Both the position numbers and the translations under genes were made by a program. This document shows positions 59,128 to 64,000 of a stretch of 64,000 nucleotides of DNA, piece by piece (position 1 is the stretch's first letter; each line of letters opens with the position of its first letter). The stretch lies in contig CANNZV010000256.1 in NCBI GenBank assembly GCA_947561585.1, positions 186,001 through 250,000 on the forward strand, given 5' to 3'. The DNA comes from Caprella mutica (lineage: Eukaryota > Arthropoda > Malacostraca > Amphipoda > Caprellidae). Below the pieces are notes generated by a model, which was not told where the DNA came from, searched no databases, and saw only the letters and a list, made by a program, of their open reading frames with translations.

Positions 59128-59358
59128 TGGCCCTCTTCACACTTGCATTTTGCAACGGCGCCTTTAAAAAAATGCGCATGGCAAAAAGTTTATCTGCAAT
59201 TGATTATAACGTAGCCTTTCACACTTGCGTTAGAAAAAATGCTGGTAGAAAAGGCGCAATTGTGTGAAATACTCCGTTATAATCAATTGCAGCTAAAATT
59301 TTTACCAAGGGCATTTTTTTAAAGGCGGCGTTGAGAAACGTAAGTGTGAAGGGGGCCA
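59128..59358. mobile_element. 231-bp foldback MITE
   Basis: Left TGGCCCTCTTCACACTTGCA then TTTTGCAACGGCGCCTTTAA is mirrored by right TTAAAGGCGGCGTTGAGAAA then CGTAAGTGTGAAGGGGGCCA. A second inverted pair, GCAATTGATTATAACG and CGTTATAATCAATTGC, lies inside. Non-coding. Confidence 0.85.
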
Positions 59359-59691
59359 TACACCCTGCAATTCTATCTTTGAGGATTCAGAATTCGTCAC
59401 GCTTTTTCAAATATTATCAATAATATTACCATAGAAATCTTGCATAAAACTATGGTATCACCCGTCTAAGGTTAGTAATTAAAAAATGTATACCAAATTG
59501 AAATCAAATTCATATTAACAAAATAGAAACCTAAATAATAAAATTACCAGGTCTTGACATTATTGTAAAACCCATCTGAATTAAAATCGAACCAATAATA
59601 ATAAAACTATAAAAGTTTAATATACAGTATTCAACCTGTAAGTAAATATAGAATTATCGGTTATAAAAACATATAAATAGTTAATAACTAA

Positions 59692-59697
59692 TTTATT
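59692..59697 (-). terminator. Polyadenylation signal of the Gly/Tyr-rich gene
   Basis: Minus-strand AATAAA lies 25 bp after the TGA of the exon at 59722-59800, a usual arrangement for a compact 3' UTR. Confidence 0.5.
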
Positions 59698-59721
59698 CAA
59701 TAAATACAATTATTATAATTT

Positions 59722-59800
59722 TCAATAACTGATGCCTGGTCCCAGGTTATATCCCCCTCCGTATGGGCTACTGTAACCACCCCCATAGTAAGACCTGTAA
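59722..59800 (-). CDS. Terminal coding exon of a Gly/Tyr-rich protein (partial)
   Basis: On the minus strand a TTTTTTTTCAG acceptor is followed by 79 bp: one base completing a codon, then 25 codons and TGA. The peptide is YRSYYGGGYSSPYGGG followed by YNLGPGISY. An AATAAA (minus strand) follows at 59692-59697. The GC-rich island in AT-rich DNA, strong acceptor, stop and close poly(A) signal together support a real last exon. Gly-Gly-Tyr repeats suggest an extracellular structural or cuticle-like secreted protein, but 25 residues cannot fix the family. Upstream exons should lie at higher coordinates. A weak candidate is minus-strand 61688-61740 or so, ending CAC TAT ATC AAG AG before GTAATT, which joins in the right phase. 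Confidence 0.62.
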
Positions 59801-60040
59801 CTGAAAAAAAATTCGTTGATATGCTTTTATTAAAACAATGTTGGTCCGATGTCGAAATTCTTTAAACAATTTTCTATGTAGTTCAAAATTAACATACTGA
59901 CAAAAAGATAACGAAATAAGATGAATATCTGTAATTAATTATTTAAAGAAAAAAGAATCAATTAGTATATTGTACGTAAAATTATTAGAAATGTCAATGA
60001 GAAATAGAATATACTTTTCAACTATAAAATCATAGGAAAA

Positions 60041-60624
60041 AGAGAACACACATAGAAACAAGAAAACACACATAGAAACAAGAAAACACACATAGAAACA
60101 AGAGGACACACATAGAAACAAGAGGACTCACATAGAAACAAGAGGACTTACATAGAAACAAGAGGACATACATAGAAACAAGAGGACACACATAGAAACA
60201 AGAGGACTCAAATAGAAACAAGAGGACTCACATAGAAACAAGAGGACACACATAGAAACAAGAGGACACACATAGAAACAAGAGGACACAAATAGAAACA
60301 AGAGGACACACATAGAAACAAGAGGACACAAATAGAAACAAGAGGAATCAAATAGAAACAAGAGGAAACACATAGAAACAAGAGGACACACATAGAAACA
60401 AGAGGACACACATAGAAACAAGAGGACACAAATAGAAACAAGAGGACATACATAGAAACAAGAGGACACACATTGAAACAAGAGGACTCACATAGAAACA
60501 AGAGGACTCACATAGAAACAAGAGGACACACATAGAAACAAAAGGACACAAATAGAAACAAGAGGACACACATAGAAACAAGAGGACACACATAGAAACA
60601 TGAGGACACACATAGAAACATGAG
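60041..60624. repeat. 20-bp minisatellite, about 29 copies
   Basis: The unit is AGAGGACACACATAGAAACA. All three minus frames stay open and give repeated FLCVSSCFYVCPLVSM-like patterns, as expected of a stop-free 20-bp unit. Not a gene. It would lie in an intron of the Gly/Tyr-rich gene if that gene extends rightward. Confidence 0.95.
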
Positions 60625-60689
60625 TAAACATAATAATTATAATAACAAGAGGGCACACATAGGAACAAATGGACATTGGACAAACGTAG

Positions 60690-60967
60690 AAGCAAAAGGA
60701 CACACTTCACACTTATAGAAGCAAAAGGACACACTTCACACTTATAGAAGCAAAAGGACACACTTCACACTTATAGAAGCAAAAGGACACACTTCACACT
60801 TATAGAAGCAAAGGACACACTTCACACTTATAGAAGAAAAAGGACACACTTCACACTTATAGAAGCAAAAGGACACACTTCACACATATAGAAGCAAAAG
60901 GACACACTTCACACTTATAGAAGCAAATGGACACACTTCACACTTATAGAAGAAAAAGGACACACTT
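60690..60967. repeat. 29-bp minisatellite, about 9.5 copies
   Basis: The unit is AGCAAAAGGACACACTTCAC then ACTTATAGA, with starts at 60691, 60720 and 60749. Confidence 0.93.
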
Positions 60968-60974
60968 TTGGTTG

Positions 60975-61549
60975 GGATTGAAATTGAAATATATTGGTTC
61001 AGATTGAAATTGAAATGTATTGGTTGAGATTGAAATTGAAATGTATTGGTTGGGATTGAAATTGAAATGCATTGGATGGGATTGAAATTGAAATGTATTG
61101 GTTGGGATTGAAATTGAAATGTATTGGTTGAAATTGAAATGTGAAATGTATTGGTTGGGATTGAAATTGAAATGTATTGGTTGAGATTGAAATTGAAATG
61201 TATTGGTTGGGATTGAAATTGAAATGTATTGGTTGGGATTGAGATTGAAATGTATTGGTTGAGATTGAAATTGAAATGTACTGGTTGAGATTGAAATTGA
61301 AATGTATTGGTTGAGATTGAAATTGAAATGTATTGGTTGGGATTGAAATTGAAATGTATTGGTTGAGATTGAAATTGAAATGTATTGATTGAGATTGAAA
61401 TGTATTGGTTGGGATTGAAATTGAAATGTATTGGTTGAGATTGAAATTGAAATGTATTGGTTGAGATTGAAATTGAAATGTATTGGTTGGGATTGAAATT
61501 GAAATGTATTGGTTGGGATTGAAATTGAAATGTATTGGTTGGGATTGAT
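60975..61549. repeat. 26-bp minisatellite, about 22 copies
   Basis: The unit is GATTGAAATTGAAATGTATT then GGTTGG. Minus-strand frames give a 26-residue pattern (QYISISIPTNTFQFQSQPIH), again because 26 is not a multiple of 3 and the unit lacks stops. Not a gene. Confidence 0.95.
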
Positions 61550-62061
61550 ATGAATACATGAATTTTATATAAATCTATAAGGTAAAGAGTACAAATAAGA
61601 TGGTAATCCAACGTACAACAGTTAGTCATAAAATTAATTGTTAAGTCCAGGTTTTCCTTCCTTGTCCTGATGATGAATGGAAAATCTTTAAACCTAAAAA
61701 TTACCTCTTGATATAGTGCTTCTTAATAAGTTTTGTATCAGGAGTACAAATTACATCATACATTCAGTAAGTTAAAAATTTAACTCTTTCAAAAATGTAC
61801 TAACAGTTAACTAATTATTGTATTTCAATATTCTTCGAAATTCAACGTAGATATATATTAGACGAGTCATTATAAACAATATGATAACATGAAGATTGTA
61901 ACCTTGATTTATATTCAATAGAAATTGTATTGTAATGAAAACATAAATTTGCGAAAGATTCAATTATATTCTTATATTAATTATTGTTGTATAACGTCCT
62001 TTCTTTTCTTGGGTCAATTGAGAATGAAAATAGCATTATTTATCTTCTTTGCCTACTATTT
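61550..62061. other. Unique spacer between arrays
   Basis: The only non-repetitive stretch between 60041 and the window end. A weak minus-strand exon candidate at about 61688-61740 is discussed with the Gly/Tyr-rich exon. Confidence 0.4.
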
Positions 62062-64000
62062 TTGATAGTACATCATAACAGTGACTCTTTTATCTGATAG
62101 TACATCATCACAGTGACTCTTTTCTCTGATAGTACATCATAACAGTGACTCTTTTATCTGATAGTACATCATCACAGTGACTCTTTTCTCTGATAGTACA
62201 TCATCACAGTGACTCCTTTCTCTGATAGTACATCATCACAGTGACTCTTTTCTCTGGTAGTACATCATCACAGTGACTCTTTTTCTCTGATAGTACATCA
62301 TCACAGTGACTCTTTTCTCTGATAGTACATCATCACAGTGACTCCTTTCTCTGATAGTACATCATCACAGTGACTCTTTCCTCTGATAGTACATCATCAA
62401 AGTGACTCTTTTCTCTAAAAGCACATAATCACAGTGACTCTTTTCTCTGATAGTACATCATCACAGTGACTCTTTTCTCTGATAGTACATCATCACAGTG
62501 ACTCTTTTCTCTGATAGTACATCATCACAGTGACACTTTTCTCTGATATTACATCATCACAGTGACTCTTTTCTCAGATAGTACATCATCACAGTGACTC
62601 TTTTCTCTGATAGTACATCATCACAGTGACTCTTTTCTCTGATAGTACATCATCACAGTGACTCTTTTCTCTGATAGTACATCATCACAGTGACTCTTTT
62701 CTCTGATAGTACATCATCACAGTGACTCTTTTCTCTGATAGTACATCATCACAGTGACTCTTTTCTCTGATAGTACATCATCACAGTGACTCTTTTCTCT
62801 GATAGTACATCATCACAGTGACTCTTTTCTCTGATAGTACATCATCACAGTGACTCTTTTCTCTGATAGTACATCATCACAGTGACTCTTTCCTCTGATA
62901 GTACATCATCAAAGTGACTCTTTTCTCTGATAGTACATCATCACAGTGACTCTTTTCTCTAATAGAACATCACCACAGTGACTCTTTTCTCTGATAGTAC
63001 ATCATCACAGTGACTCTTCTCACTGATAGCACATCATCACAGTGACTCCTTTCTCTGATAGTACATCATCACAATGACTCTTTTCTCTGATAGTACATCA
63101 TCACAGTGACTCCTTTCTCTGATAGTACATCATCACAGTGACTCTTTTCTCTGGTAGTACATCATCACAGTGACTCTTTTTCTCTGATAGTACATCATTA
63201 CAGTGACTCTTTTCTCTGATAGTACATCATCACAGTGACTCCTTTCTCTGATAGTACATCACCGTGACTCTTTTTTCCGACAGTACATCATCAAAGTGAC
63301 TCTTTTCTCTGACAGTACATCATCACAGTGACTCTTTTCTCTAATAGTACATCATCACAGTGACTCTTTTCTCTGATAGTACATCATCACAGTGACTCTT
63401 TTCTCTGATAGTACATCATCACACACTCTTTTCTCCGACAGTACATCATCACAGTGACTCTTTTCTCTAATAGTACATCATCACAGTGACTCTTTTCTCT
63501 GATAGTACATCATCACAGTAACTCTTTTCTCTAATAGTACATCATCACAGTGACCCTTTTCTCTAATAGTACATCATCACAGTGACTCTTTTCTCTGACA
63601 GTACATCATCACAGTGACTCTTTTCTCTAATAGTACATCATCACAGTGACTCTTACCTCTGACAGTACATAATCACAGTGAATCTTTTATCCGACAGTAC
63701 ATCATCACAGTGACACTTTTCTCTGATAGTACATCATCACAGTGACTCTTTCCTCTGACAGTACATCATCACAGTGACTCTTTTCTCCGACAGTACATCA
63801 TCACAGTGACTCTTTTCTCCGACAGTACATCATCACAGTGACTCTTTTCTCCGACAGTACATCATCACAGTGACTCTTTTCTCTGACAGTACATCATCAC
63901 AGTGATTCTTTTCTCCGACAGTATATCATCACAGTGACTCTTTTCTCTGACAGTACATCATCACAGTTACTCTTTTCTCCGACAGTACATCATCACAGTG
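62062..64000. repeat. 32-bp satellite-like array, at least 60 copies, open at window end
   Basis: The unit is TGATAGTACATCATCACAGT then GACTCTTTTCTC. Variants (GGTAG, CTCTTTTTC, TCCGACAG) are clustered, and some blocks recur about 0.9 kb apart (GGTAG at 62256 and 63153). The TCCGACAG form dominates after about 63680. The array continues beyond position 64000. Confidence 0.97.

Noticed and set aside
60041..60624. CRISPR-like regular array
   Set aside because: Units follow each other without unique spacers and the DNA is eukaryotic, so it is a minisatellite.
60880..61629. 249-codon minus-strand frame, the longest in the window
   Set aside because: It is the 26-bp repeat plus part of the 29-bp repeat; periodicity explains its length.
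61688..61740. Minus-strand exon candidate in phase with the Gly/Tyr-rich exon
   Set aside because: The acceptor side lacks a pyrimidine tract and only a weak GTAATT donor is present; mentioned with the exon but not called.

Overview
This window looks like AT-rich nuclear DNA of an insect. The evidence is a spliced gene of the Dpr (defective proboscis extension response) immunoglobulin family, which is typical of arthropods, together with multi-kilobase introns, Tc1/mariner transposase relics, TTAA-flanked and other inverted-repeat MITEs, and many simple minisatellites. A hemipteran is my guess from the overall texture, but nothing seen here proves the order. There are no bacterial features such as operons or Shine-Dalgarno sites.

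Layout. (1) 1-9528: non-coding, with a 32-bp minisatellite (671-1116), a 58-bp perfect palindrome (4845-4902), a candidate MITE and a ~960-bp 16-bp minisatellite (6385-7348). (2) 9529-41465, plus strand: six exons of a Dpr-family receptor, covering the second half of Ig domain 1, all of Ig domain 2, and the membrane-anchor exon with the stop codon. The exons for the signal peptide and the start of Ig1 were not found and probably lie upstream of the window. The introns (15.5, 8.6, 0.3, 4.2 and 2.6 kb) hold most of the transposon relics and several tandem arrays. Two arrays touch splice sites: a 61-bp triplication carrying branch-point-like TACTAAC motifs ends at the 9529 acceptor, and a 30-31 bp array starts on the donor at 38702 and repeats that donor sequence about 16 times. 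(3) 41466-51180: intergenic, with a candidate MITE, a broken mariner copy interrupted by a MITE, and a 1.4-kb inverted-repeat element that carries a repeated GGGTATCACTGCGCA motif. (4) 51180-55700, plus strand: a small secreted, probably furin-processed protein gene. Its 4-codon first exon (51282-51293) is followed by two tandemly duplicated terminal exons (53428-53841 and 54995-55417). (5) 55700-59700: intergenic, with hairpin-ended and foldback elements. (6) 59722-59800, minus strand: the last coding exon of a Gly/Tyr-rich protein whose upstream exons lie to the right, probably beyond the window. (7) 60041-64000: almost entirely tandem repeats (20-, 29-, 26- and 32-bp units), the last running off the window end.

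The three genes show no evident functional link. The Dpr protein should act at neuronal surfaces by binding DIP partners. The duplicated gene should make secreted peptides ending in a cationic amphipathic helix. The Gly/Tyr-rich tail suggests a cuticle or other extracellular structural protein. Most long open frames in the window are products of tandem repeats and not genes.
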